Assembly (NCBI GenBank): GCA_003669555.1
Contig: QWOS01000038.1
Coordinates: forward strand, 1 to 64,000
Direction of reading: 5' to 3'
Origin: Planctomycetota bacterium
Lineage (GTDB): Bacteria; Planctomycetota; Planctomycetia; Gemmatales; Gemmataceae
DNA: 64,000 nucleotides
Position 1 is the first letter of the stretch. Each line of letters starts with the position of its first letter. Below are positions 36,948-45,375 of the stretch, in pieces. The notes under the pieces are model-generated. The model made no database searches and was not told the origin of the DNA. It saw only the letters and a program-made list of their open reading frames with translations. A program made the position numbers and the translations under genes.

Positions 36948-37643
36948 ATGGCAAGCATAAATGAGGTGTCGATGGGCGTTTTGGGGTTGCCGGTTGTTCC
37001 GGGCGAGGAACACCTCAATGGGGCCATCGCCGGGGCGGTGGCCGGGTTGAGGGACACCGGTCGGTTATTCCATGGCTTCAAGTGGAGCCTGGGCACCAGT
37101 AGCAACTACAGCGTCGTGCTGCAACGCGATCCTATGCGAATCCTGCTCACTGCCAGCGGCAACGACAAGCGTCTGCTGAACGACCGGGACTTTGTGGTGG
37201 TTGACGCCCAAGGCAAATCCCTGGTTGCTGACGGCCACGGCAAACCCTCCGCCGAGACTGGCCTGCACCTGCTGCTGGCCGAACTGCCCGAGACCGGCTC
37301 GGTACTGCACACTCACTCGGTCTGGGGCACCTTGCTGACCGATCGGTTTGGCGAAGTGGGCTTCACTCTGGAGCAATTCGAGATGCTCAAGGGGCTGGAG
37401 GGGATCACCACCCACGACATCCACAAGCAGGTGGAGGTGTTTGCCAACGATCAGGATATCGCCCGTCTGGCGACCCGGGTGCGCCAGCGCCTGGGGGCAC
37501 CCACCAAGCCGCTGACCCATGGCTTCCTGATTGAACGGCATGGACTATACACCTGGGGTAAAGATCTCCATGCGGCGCGGCGTCATATCGAAATTTTCGA
37601 GTTCCTGTTCGAGGTTCTGGGGCGAAAACTGCAAAGTGGCTGA
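36948..37643 (+). CDS. mtnB: Methylthioribulose-1-phosphate dehydratase
   Basis: A 231-residue class II aldolase-fold enzyme that dehydrates 5-methylthioribulose-1-phosphate in methionine salvage. It has SLGTSSNYSV, LLTASGNDKRLL, the zinc-binding VLHTHSVWGTLL and the C-terminal LIERHGLYTWGKD with the third His. A Glu of THDIHKQVEVF lies in the active-site region. The start at 36948 is kept, though the in-frame ATG at 36972 is possible. First gene of the mtnB-mtnD-mtnC operon, with 30 bp to mtnD. Confidence 0.93.
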   Translation: MASINEVSMGVLGLPVVPGEEHLNGAIAGAVAGLRDTGRLFHGFKWSLGTSSNYSVVLQRDPMRILLTASGNDKRLLNDRDFVVVDAQGKSLVADGHGKPSAETGLHLLLAELPETGSVLHTHSVWGTLLTDRFGEVGFTLEQFEMLKGLEGITTHDIHKQVEVFANDQDIARLATRVRQRLGAPTKPLTHGFLIERHGLYTWGKDLHAARRHIEIFEFLFEVLGRKLQSG

Positions 37644-37673
37644 CCCAGTCGGCAAGCACACGGAGAACAAAAC

Positions 37674-38252
37674 ATGGCCTGCATCCTGATTCCCGACGAA
37701 AACCGCACCATCACCGACAACGCCGCCATCAGTGCCTTTCTCAAGCCACATGGCATCTGGCACGAACGCTGGGAGCTGGCGGAGCGCGTCTGCCCCACCG
37801 CACCGGCGGACGAGATCCTGCTCGCCTACAAGCCTGAAATCGACCGGCTTAGCGCGGAAGGGGGGTATGTCACCGCTGATGTCATGCAGGTGAGCCCGGC
37901 CACGCCGAACCTCGATGCGATGATGGAGAAGTTCAAGAGCGAACACACGCACACCGAGGACGAGGTGCGCTTTATCCTGCAGGGAACTGGCCTTTTTCAC
38001 ATCCATCCAGATCAGGGTCCGGTGTTTGCCATCCAGGTTGAGGCAGGCGATCTCATCAATGTGCCCAAGGGGATCCCCCACTGGTTCAACCTGTGCGCCG
38101 ACAAAACCATCCGTGCCATCCGGCTCTTCCAGAACCCCGCCGGCTGGACCCCGCAGTATGTGGATCAGCCGGTCAATGGCCGCTACCTGCCCCTCTGCTT
38201 TGGCCCAGCCTTTGTCGAAGGACAGGGCATTGAAAACAAGCTGGTGGTCTGA
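37674..38252 (+). CDS. mtnD: Acireductone dioxygenase
   Basis: A 192-residue cupin enzyme that cleaves acireductone to the methionine keto-acid precursor. The metal site is EHTHTEDEVRFIL, with the fourth ligand in GIPHWFN. The surrounding LFHIHPDQG and DLINVPKG are typical of the ARD family. Iron or nickel decides the product in characterised enzymes; the sequence does not tell which is used. Directly abuts mtnC (TGA then ATG). Confidence 0.94.
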   Translation: MACILIPDENRTITDNAAISAFLKPHGIWHERWELAERVCPTAPADEILLAYKPEIDRLSAEGGYVTADVMQVSPATPNLDAMMEKFKSEHTHTEDEVRFILQGTGLFHIHPDQGPVFAIQVEAGDLINVPKGIPHWFNLCADKTIRAIRLFQNPAGWTPQYVDQPVNGRYLPLCFGPAFVEGQGIENKLVV

Positions 38253-38963
38253 ATGCACCTTGAAGTCCGCCTGGCCCTGCTGGATATCGAAGGGACTGTC
38301 TCGCCGCTGGCCTTTGTCCGCGACAGCATGTTCCCTTATGCGGCCGCTCGGTATAGCCATTATCTGAGCACACACTGGCAAGACCCGGCATGCGTGGGCG
38401 CGGTGGCTCTGCTGCGGACCGATGCAGCGGCGGAGAACCCGCCCTTGCATGCAGACGACATTGTCACAGCCATAGCCTGTTGCCAAAAGCTCGCCGCCAA
38501 CGACCGCAAGGCAACTGGCCTGAAAGCGATCCAGGGCCTGATCTGGGATGAGGGGTTCGCCTCGGGTGACCTCAAGCCCCCACTCTTTGACGATGTGGAG
38601 CCAGCCTTGGCCACCTGGAAGAAAGCTGGCGCCCGCCTGGCGATCTACTCCAGTGGCAGTGCCCACGCCCAGCAACAGTTTTTCCGGCATACCACCGCTG
38701 GTGACCTGTCTGGCTGCATCGAGGCGTATTTTGACACCACTATCGGCCCCAAGCGTGAATCGACCAGCTATGCGGCCATTGCCAACCGCCTGCAACTGTC
38801 CGCAGAAAAAATCGCCTTCTTCTCGGATCTGGTGGTTGAACTTGACGCGGCCAGGCAGGCGGGCATGGTGGCGGTGTTGGTCCAACGGCCTGGTAACACC
38901 CCACAACCCCCCTGGGACGGACCGGTCCTGACAAGCCTGGCCAGCCTGACTTTGACCCCCTGA
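38253..38963 (+). CDS. mtnC: Enolase-phosphatase E1
   Basis: A 236-residue HAD-superfamily enzyme that enolises and dephosphorylates 2,3-diketo-5-methylthiopentyl-1-phosphate. Motif I is LLDIEGTVSP, which carries the MtnC-specific Glu. Motif II is AIYSSGSAHAQQ, motif III the Lys of GPKRESTSY and motif IV FFSDLVVELDAA. Length is normal. With mtnB and mtnD it covers the middle of the methionine salvage route; mtnA and a kinase or phosphorylase for the first steps are not in this window. Confidence 0.93.
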   Translation: MHLEVRLALLDIEGTVSPLAFVRDSMFPYAAARYSHYLSTHWQDPACVGAVALLRTDAAAENPPLHADDIVTAIACCQKLAANDRKATGLKAIQGLIWDEGFASGDLKPPLFDDVEPALATWKKAGARLAIYSSGSAHAQQQFFRHTTAGDLSGCIEAYFDTTIGPKRESTSYAAIANRLQLSAEKIAFFSDLVVELDAARQAGMVAVLVQRPGNTPQPPWDGPVLTSLASLTLTP

Positions 38964-39054
38964 CTGAAAATCCAGGCCCCTAAAGCCACGCCAGCCGCTA
39001 CGATTGACTGATAAGAATTGACTGGCCCCCAGTGTTATCGGGAAAATTTTGCAT

Positions 39055-39381
39055 ATGCCCCAGAACCTGACCGTGCAGGAATTCGAGAAAAAACGACAGG
39101 CGGGCGAACCCATGTTCCTCCTCGATGTCCGCACCCCTGAAGAGCACGCTATCGCTGCGCTGCCCCATAGCCTACTGGTACCGCTCAGCGACCTGACTAG
39201 CCATATCGACAGCATTCAGCCGCCCGCCGATGCCGACCTGGTGATCTACTGCCACCATGGCGTGCGAAGCTGGCATGCCGCTCTATATCTCGAGCAGGCT
39301 GGATTTGAGCGTGTACACTCCCTGGGGGGTGGCATCGATGCCTATAGCCAAGCCATCAATCCCGCTATTCCCCGTTATTGA
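39055..39381 (+). CDS. Single-domain rhodanese
   Basis: A 108-residue rhodanese-like domain starting MPQNLTVQEFEKK. It has FLLDVRTPEEHAIAALP (strand-turn with the CDC25/rhodanese Arg-Glu) and the active-site loop IYCHHGVRSWHAALYL, with Cys as the persulfide carrier. LGGGIDAYSQAINPAIP at the end is typical. The ATG at 39055 is preferred to the TTG at 39049. It lies 18 bp upstream of moaC and is probably cotranscribed, so a sulfur-transfer role for molybdopterin synthesis is possible but unproven. Confidence 0.9.
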   Translation: MPQNLTVQEFEKKRQAGEPMFLLDVRTPEEHAIAALPHSLLVPLSDLTSHIDSIQPPADADLVIYCHHGVRSWHAALYLEQAGFERVHSLGGGIDAYSQAINPAIPRY

Positions 39382-39398
39382 CCCGGCGACTGAAACTG

Positions 39399-39908
39399 AT
39401 GCCTGATACACCCCCGATTCCTGTTCCAGACACCGCAAATGGTTTGTCGCATTTCGACGCTAGCGGGGCCACCCGTATGGTCGATGTGGGTGCCAAAGAG
39501 GTAACAGATCGCACCGCCCGCGCTTCGGGCCTGGTGCGGTTGGCACCTGCCACCCTGGAAAAAATCCTCAACCGCGACTTCATCAAGGGAGATGTGCTGG
39601 AAGTAGCCCGTTTGGCGGGTATCCAGGCGGCCAAAAAAACCTGGGAGCTGATTCCTCTTTGCCATTTACTCCCACTCGACGGAGTAAGGCTTGAATTCAC
39701 CCCCCAGGCCCCTGACACCCTGGAAATTGTTGCCGAGGTGCGGTGCCACGGGAAGACCGGGGTGGAAATGGAAGCCATGGTGGCGGTTAGTGTGGCTGCC
39801 CTGACTATATATGACATGGTCAAGGGAATTGATCGGGTTATGGTCATCGAACGAATACGGTTGGATGAAAAGAGCGGAGGCCGAACCGGTGCTTTCCAGC
39901 GAACCTGA
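39399..39908 (+). CDS. moaC: Cyclic pyranopterin monophosphate synthase
   Basis: A 169-residue MoaC that acts with MoaA in the first step of molybdenum cofactor synthesis. It has the family blocks MVDVGAKEVTDRTARASG, KGDVLEVARLAGIQAAKKTWELIPLCHLLPLDGVRL, VEMEAMVAVSVAALTIYDMVKGID and the terminal LDEKSGGRTGAF. The ATG at 39399 begins MPDTPPIPVPD; the track TTG start at 39378 overlaps the rhodanese gene. No other Mo-cofactor gene is nearby. Confidence 0.94.
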   Translation: MPDTPPIPVPDTANGLSHFDASGATRMVDVGAKEVTDRTARASGLVRLAPATLEKILNRDFIKGDVLEVARLAGIQAAKKTWELIPLCHLLPLDGVRLEFTPQAPDTLEIVAEVRCHGKTGVEMEAMVAVSVAALTIYDMVKGIDRVMVIERIRLDEKSGGRTGAFQRT

Positions 39909-39965
39909 CCGCAAACCTGCGCGCCCGGTTGGCGGTACCGTCCAGGCGTCGCCTCATGGAGAAAC

Positions 39966-41000
39966 ATGGTTAGCCACATGCTTCTACCGGCTTTGCACAC
40001 TCCCCGCCCCCAAACGGGGGCGCGCGCAGCCATGGCATTAGCCGCCCAGGATCTGAAATCCCTGGTAGCCGTTGACCTTGATCAGGTCGAGCAGGCCATT
40101 GCCACTGTCCTGGGCCGCCGCCCTCCGCAGCTGTCCGGCATCATTGACCATGTCAGCGAATACCGGGGCAAGCGATTTCGCCCCCTGCTGGCCCTGCTCA
40201 CCGCCCGCCTGCTGGGTTGCGAATCCCCTGGCAGGCTGGATTTGGCCGTAGCCATGGAACTGATGCATACCGCCTCTCTGGTGCATGACGATATCCTCGA
40301 CAACGCTGACACACGACGACACATTCCCACCATCCATAGCCGTTGGGGCAGCCAGTCGGCAGTGTTACTGGGCGACTACCTCTTCAGCCATGCTTTTGTC
40401 CTGGCGGCCCAGGTGGGCGATACCCGGGTCACGCTGGAAGTGGCTGAAACCGCCCGCAAAGTGTGCGAAGGCGAACTGAAGCAAAATCTTGAGGTGGGCA
40501 ACTGGCTCCTCTCCGAAACAGCCTACCTGGAGATTATCGAAGGCAAAACGGCTGAACTCATGGCAGCCTCGTGCCGCCTCATGGCCGTGCATGCACGCGC
40601 CGGCGAAACGGTCTGTCACGCCCTCGACACCTATGGCAGATCCCTGGGAATGGCCTTCCAGATGGCGGATGACTTGCTGGATCTCGAAGGCGACGAAGAG
40701 ACCACCGGCAAGTCTCTGGGTACCGACCTTCAGCAAGGCAAGGTCACCCTACCCATCATCCACGCCCTGGCCACTACGGATACGCCCACCCGTGGTCATC
40801 TCCTCGCATTGCTGGCCGGGTCGGCAAAACGCGCAGTCCTTCGGCCTATCCTCGACGCCAGTGGTTCGCTTGACCATACGCGCCATCGTGCCGAAGATTT
40901 TGTGGGTCAGGCCCGGCGGGCCCTACAAATCCTGCCCTCCACACCCTTCCGCCAAGCGCTACAAGACGCAGCCGATCGGGCCTTGCACCGGGCCTGCTAA
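39966..41000 (+). CDS. Polyprenyl diphosphate synthase
   Basis: A 344-residue trans-isoprenyl diphosphate synthase. The first Asp-rich motif is VHDDILDNADTRR and the second is MADDLLDLEGDEE. YRGKRFRPLLALLTARL and IEGKTAELMAASCRL are also typical. The chain-length-determining positions before motif one (MELMHTASLVHDD) have no bulky residues, suggesting a longer product for quinone side chains. This is a judgement from motif type only. ATG 39966 has GGAG five bases upstream; ATG 40032 has none. The first ~22 residues are not conserved. Confidence 0.9.
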   Translation: MVSHMLLPALHTPRPQTGARAAMALAAQDLKSLVAVDLDQVEQAIATVLGRRPPQLSGIIDHVSEYRGKRFRPLLALLTARLLGCESPGRLDLAVAMELMHTASLVHDDILDNADTRRHIPTIHSRWGSQSAVLLGDYLFSHAFVLAAQVGDTRVTLEVAETARKVCEGELKQNLEVGNWLLSETAYLEIIEGKTAELMAASCRLMAVHARAGETVCHALDTYGRSLGMAFQMADDLLDLEGDEETTGKSLGTDLQQGKVTLPIIHALATTDTPTRGHLLALLAGSAKRAVLRPILDASGSLDHTRHRAEDFVGQARRALQILPSTPFRQALQDAADRALHRAC

Positions 41001-41214
41001 AACGCCCCAGACAACCCATGCACCCAAAAGCCCTGTTTCGTTGCCATTGACACCTCTGCCTGGCCAAGGCATGCTTCTCCGCGAACTCGTCCCTTGGGTT
41101 GGGGGCTACGCTGCGCGATGGCAGCCGTATTATGGTTATGGCTGAAACCGGCTGGCTTCATGGCTTGTCCATAAGGTCGTTGGGGCTTTTTCTTTTTTCA
41201 GGGATGGTAGCGGT

Positions 41215-41814
41215 ATGAGTCGGGAAGGTGATTTGGAGTTTTTCAACACTCGGCTGGAGCAATCGCGTGGCGTTATCGCTGCGCTGGATGCCCATTTGGG
41301 AACCTTGCTGAAAGTGGCAGACCTGTTCACCACCACACTGGAGGCGGGTGGCACGCTTTTTCTGTGCGGCAATGGTGGCAGTGCCGCCGATGCCCAGCAT
41401 GTGGCGGCAGAGTTTGTTGGTCGCTTTCTTCGGGAAAGGCGACCTCTGCCGGCCATAGCCCTCACCTGCAATACCTCAGTGCTCACTTGTATCGGCAACG
41501 ATTACGACTATTCTCAGGTTTTTTCGCGTCAGGTACTGGCGCATGTCAGGCGGCAAGATTGTCTGGTGGGTATTTCCACCAGCGGCCGCTCACCCAATGT
41601 GCTCGAGGCCCTGCGCGCGGCCCGTAGTCTGGGTGCGGCGACTGTGGGCTTTACCGGCGAGCCGGGCGAACCGCTTGGCGGGCTTTGCGATGCCTGCTTT
41701 AAGGCGCCGAGCGATCATACTCCCCGCATCCAGGAGGCCCACCTCCTGGCCTGGCATCTGGTCTGTGACCTGGTAGAACATCGTTTGGCCCCTATGGAGC
41801 CATCCCATGTTTGA
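41215..41814 (+). CDS. gmhA: Phosphoheptose isomerase (SIS domain)
   Basis: A 199-residue sedoheptulose-7-phosphate isomerase, first step of ADP-heptose synthesis for lipopolysaccharide. The SIS domain shows LFLCGNGGSAADAQHVAAEFVGRF, VGISTSGRSPNVLEAL and, near the C-terminus, RIQEAHLLAWHLVCDLVE with the catalytic His/Glu region. Normal length. Its stop overlaps the gmhB start by eight bases, so the two are translationally coupled. Confidence 0.93.
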   Translation: MSREGDLEFFNTRLEQSRGVIAALDAHLGTLLKVADLFTTTLEAGGTLFLCGNGGSAADAQHVAAEFVGRFLRERRPLPAIALTCNTSVLTCIGNDYDYSQVFSRQVLAHVRRQDCLVGISTSGRSPNVLEALRAARSLGAATVGFTGEPGEPLGGLCDACFKAPSDHTPRIQEAHLLAWHLVCDLVEHRLAPMEPSHV

Positions 41815-42436
41815 TCCCATTCAGCCCCACCGGCCAGCCATCTTCCTCGACCGCGACGGCGTGCTGATCGAAGAGGTTCATTATCTCTCGAGCGTGGAAC
41901 AGGTCCGCTTGCTGCCTGGTGTGGTCGAGGGCCTGCGCCTTCTTGAAAGATCCGGATTCGAGCTGGTTGTAGTCACCAACCAGGCCGGTGTCGCCCGTCA
42001 TTTTTTCCCCGAGTCCCAGGTCAGGGTCATCCATGACCACCTCGAGGATCTTCTCGCCAGTCAAGGCATCGGTATCAGGGACTGGAAGTATTGTCCGCAT
42101 CATCCCACGGAAGGGATCGGCGAGTACAAAGTGGACTGTCTTTGTCGCAAGCCAAAGCCAGGCATGCTGCTGGAAGCGGCAGCCGAGCACGGTTTCAACC
42201 TGAAGGCCAGCTTCCTGATCGGCGACAAGCGCAGCGACCTCGAGGCCGGGGCCGCCGCCGGCTGTCGCACCACGCTGGTCCGGACAGGGCACGGGTCCTC
42301 CGAGGAACGAAACCTCCTCCCTGGCTTGCCTGGATTCCTGGGAATTTGCGATACTCTGGCGGACGCGGCCCGCCTGGTCTTGCGTTTGCCCCAGCGGGAA
42401 TCCTTCAGCAACATCCCGGTGCGGGCATGGGCCTGA
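41807..42436 (+). CDS. gmhB: D-glycero-manno-heptose 1,7-bisphosphate 7-phosphatase
   Basis: A 209-residue HAD phosphatase. It has motif I IFLDRDGVLIEEVHYL, motif II VVVTNQAGVAR, the GmhB zinc-binding loop (YCPHHP then VDCLCRKPKPG), and motif IV FLIGDKRSDLEAG. It removes the 7-phosphate in ADP-heptose synthesis. It overlaps gmhA, supporting an LPS heptose route and hence an outer membrane, as in planctomycetes. Confidence 0.93.
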   Translation: MFDPIQPHRPAIFLDRDGVLIEEVHYLSSVEQVRLLPGVVEGLRLLERSGFELVVVTNQAGVARHFFPESQVRVIHDHLEDLLASQGIGIRDWKYCPHHPTEGIGEYKVDCLCRKPKPGMLLEAAAEHGFNLKASFLIGDKRSDLEAGAAAGCRTTLVRTGHGSSEERNLLPGLPGFLGICDTLADAARLVLRLPQRESFSNIPVRAWA

Positions 42437-42486
42437 GGCGCTTATCGTGAACTACAACTCCTGCCCTGCATAGCCAAGGCGAACTG

Positions 42487-43800
42487 ATGACAGAACTGGT
42501 TGAAGTAGCGATTGTGGGGGGGGGTATCGTTGGCTTGGCTACGGCCCTGGCGCTGGTGGAGGGCGGCTGCCAGGGTGTGGTGGTACTGGAAACCGAGAAC
42601 GCCGTCGCCAAACACCAGACCGGCAATAATAGCGGCGTCATACACTCGGGACTTTATTACAAGCCCGGCAGCGAGAAAGCCCGCACCTGCGCCGAGGGGC
42701 GCGAGCTGCTCTACCGCTTCTGCGCCGATCACGGCGTGGCGCACGAGCGCTGTGGCAAGGTGGTGGTGGCACTTGATGAATCGCAACTCCCAGCCCTGGA
42801 TGAACTGGAGCGACGCGGTATTGCCAATGGGCTGGACAACATTCGCCGCCTCACAGGCGCTGGCTTGCGCGAGTATGAACCGCATGTGGCGGGCATTGCC
42901 GGATTGCATGTGCCGCAGACAGGCATAGTCGATTACAAGGGCGTTTGCCGGGTGATGGCCAGGCGCATCCAGGAGCTGGGGGGAACCATTCGCCTCGGGT
43001 CGCGGCTCAGTGCCGTGCGGGCCAGCGGTTCGATGCTGCGGCTCCGGACAGCCTCAGGCGAACTGGAAGCGGGCCATCTGATCAATTGTGGCGGGTTGCA
43101 ATCTGACCGCATCGCGTGGATGTGTGGCGTCGATCCGGGCGTGCGCATCATCCCTTTCCGGGGCGAGTACTACGATCTGGTTCCCGAGGCCGCCCACCTG
43201 GTAAAAAACCTCATCTACCCGGTACCTGATCCGCGTTTCCCCTTTCTAGGGGTCCATTTTACCCGTATGGCACTGGGGGGTGTGGAGGCCGGACCCAACG
43301 CGGTTCTCGCCTTCAAGCGTGAGGGGTACCGGTTTTTCGATATCGGCATCCGCGACATGCTGGCTACTCTCACCTGGCCCGGTTTTTGGCGAATGGCCTG
43401 GCGTCACTGGGGCATGGCCCTGGGCGAGTACCACCGCAGCTTGTCCAAAAAGGCTTTCCATCGCGCCCTGGCCCGCCTTGTGCCCGACCTGACTGCGGCC
43501 CAGATCCACCGCTCGGGGGCTGGGGTCCGCGCCCAGGCGATGGACCGCTCGGGCAAGCTGGTTGACGATTTCCATATCGTCAGTGCACCGCGCATGATCC
43601 ATGTGCTCAACGCCCCCTCCCCGGCCGCCACCGCATGTCTATCCATTGGTCAAACCATCGCCGCCAGGGCTACCCGCGAATTCAGGCTTGCTGGCCGGAA
43701 CCAGACGGGCTTTCCCGTTCCCTCGCCGGGCTTCCTGAGAGAGGATAGCAATCCCGCCATCAGGGGTGGGCAATCCGGAAATTTGGGTAACTGCCAGTGA
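42487..43800 (+). CDS. lhgO: L-2-hydroxyglutarate oxidase
   Basis: A 437-residue FAD-dependent DAO-family enzyme that oxidises L-2-hydroxyglutarate to 2-oxoglutarate. The dinucleotide motif is VAIVGGGIVGLATALAL. LhgO/YgaF-like blocks include HQTGNNSGVIHSGLYYKPGSEKA, CGKVVVALDE, PFRGEYYDL and FPFLGVHFTRM. The C-terminal ~40 residues after RATREF are low in similarity to the family and Pro/Gly-rich. The stop overlaps the start of the LRR gene as GTGA. Confidence 0.92.
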   Translation: MTELVEVAIVGGGIVGLATALALVEGGCQGVVVLETENAVAKHQTGNNSGVIHSGLYYKPGSEKARTCAEGRELLYRFCADHGVAHERCGKVVVALDESQLPALDELERRGIANGLDNIRRLTGAGLREYEPHVAGIAGLHVPQTGIVDYKGVCRVMARRIQELGGTIRLGSRLSAVRASGSMLRLRTASGELEAGHLINCGGLQSDRIAWMCGVDPGVRIIPFRGEYYDLVPEAAHLVKNLIYPVPDPRFPFLGVHFTRMALGGVEAGPNAVLAFKREGYRFFDIGIRDMLATLTWPGFWRMAWRHWGMALGEYHRSLSKKAFHRALARLVPDLTAAQIHRSGAGVRAQAMDRSGKLVDDFHIVSAPRMIHVLNAPSPAATACLSIGQTIAARATREFRLAGRNQTGFPVPSPGFLREDSNPAIRGGQSGNLGNCQ

Positions 43801-45368
43801 ACGGGGTCGACGAGGAGCTGATCTGTCTGGCGGCCCACAAACCGTCTGATCCCCTGCCCCGGCTCGTGCTGGCGGACTGGCTTGAAGACCACGACCCCGA
43901 CCGCTCCGAGTTTCTGCGCCTGGCTTGTGTCGCGAATCCGGACGGTGCTGTATCCGTTCGCATGGAAGAGCTTTTGCGCCTGCGCGAAAAAGACTGGGCT
44001 GGCAATCTGGCCGATCACGCCCACGCCTGGGAATTCCGTCAAGGCCTGGTCGAGCAAGCTGAGGGCGAGGAGGGCCTGATCACCCCGGCCGCTGAAGCTA
44101 TCTGGCGCAAGCACCCGGTGCGCGGGCTCAGGCTGCATGTGGCGCCAGGTTCACCGTTTCCGGAAGATACCGCCTGGCCGGTGGCCTTGCACCATCTGGA
44201 GATTGCGGGTGCCGACTCGGTGGCCCGCGCCTGGTTGCCTCGCCTCGCCGGTCGCTGGCCGGCCACGCTACGGTCCCTCATCCTGGAACGCTGTGGCATC
44301 GATACCCCAGCCATGCGAACCCTGCTGCGGGGCGGCCTGACTGGCCAGCTCCATCACCTGGGCTTTGTCAATAATCGCCTGCTGGGAGATCAGGCTTTGC
44401 GGGCGCTGACCCAGGAGGGTGCGGCCGACCTGAGATCCCTGTCCATCCACTGCGCCAATATCACCCCGGTGGGGTTGGGCGAACTTTTCCAGGCTGCCCC
44501 TTTTCCCCTTCTGGAATCTTTATGCGTGGAACTGGCGGCCACCTTCCCGATGGGCCCGGCCCTGAAATCCCTTGTTCCCCGCCTGCTTGACAGCCCACTG
44601 GCAAACAGCCTGACACGGCTGGAAATGCATGGGTTACCGCTGGGGCCGGAAGGATTTCTCGCTCTGGTCCTCTCCCATCACCTCAACCTGCGCCAAGTGG
44701 GCCTGGCGCACAACCGCATCGGCAGCGAGGGGGCACAATTCCTGACCGGCGGACCGGGTATGGACAGGGTCCATACCCTGAACCTGGCTGAAAACGATCT
44801 GGAAACGCCTCATTTACAAACTCTGGCGCGCTCCGGGGCCTGGGCTAGCCTCACCCACCTGGATCTGCGAAAAAACCGCATCACCGACGAGGCGATCCGC
44901 TCCCTGCTGACCGAGGGGCCGATCGGCGAAAATCTGGTGCATCTCAATCTCCGCCAGAACCGGATTGGCGGGCCAGGTATCCAGGCACTGTCCAGCTTCA
45001 CCCGGTTGCGAAGCCTCGCGATAGGGGGAAACTACCTCAACTGCGAAACCATTGGGACACTTTGGAAAACCACCAGTCTATGCGATCTGGAGGAGCTCGA
45101 CCTCATCGGCACAACACTCGAGGAAAAGGCGTTGCGCGTCTTGCGGGACGCTGGCCATCCCACTCTACGCACACTGGCAATCAATGACCACACGGCGGGC
45201 ATGCTGGTCAGCAAGGACTGCCCGGGTCTGGAAAACCTGCGACTGCTGCGCATGGCCGGCAAGCCAGACCTGCATCTGGCCCGCAAAATCATCGCCCGCA
45301 CAGGCGTGCGACAAGTGGTTTTCCAGGACGAAGGCCGCATCTGGCGACGCAGCCGCCATGCCATTTAA
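43797..45368 (+). CDS. TIGR02996-domain leucine-rich-repeat protein
   Basis: A 523-residue protein with a GTG start overlapping the lhgO stop. Residues 1-45 (EELICLAAHKPSDPLPRLVLADWLEDHDPDRSEFLRLA) are the planctomycete repeat-companion domain TIGR02996. Leucine-rich repeats of the ribonuclease-inhibitor type follow, for example LRQVGLAHNRIGSEGAQFL, LTHLDLRKNRITDEAI and LVHLNLRQNRIGGPGIQAL. There is no signal peptide, so the protein is expected in the cytoplasm. Function unknown; LRRs suggest protein binding. Confidence 0.88.
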   Translation: MNGVDEELICLAAHKPSDPLPRLVLADWLEDHDPDRSEFLRLACVANPDGAVSVRMEELLRLREKDWAGNLADHAHAWEFRQGLVEQAEGEEGLITPAAEAIWRKHPVRGLRLHVAPGSPFPEDTAWPVALHHLEIAGADSVARAWLPRLAGRWPATLRSLILERCGIDTPAMRTLLRGGLTGQLHHLGFVNNRLLGDQALRALTQEGAADLRSLSIHCANITPVGLGELFQAAPFPLLESLCVELAATFPMGPALKSLVPRLLDSPLANSLTRLEMHGLPLGPEGFLALVLSHHLNLRQVGLAHNRIGSEGAQFLTGGPGMDRVHTLNLAENDLETPHLQTLARSGAWASLTHLDLRKNRITDEAIRSLLTEGPIGENLVHLNLRQNRIGGPGIQALSSFTRLRSLAIGGNYLNCETIGTLWKTTSLCDLEELDLIGTTLEEKALRVLRDAGHPTLRTLAINDHTAGMLVSKDCPGLENLRLLRMAGKPDLHLARKIIARTGVRQVVFQDEGRIWRRSRHAI

Positions 45369-45375
45369 GCCGGGC

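Noticed and set aside
37545-39215. 556-aa minus-strand ORF
   Set aside because: Runs antisense across mtnB, mtnD, mtnC and the rhodanese start, all well supported on the plus strand.
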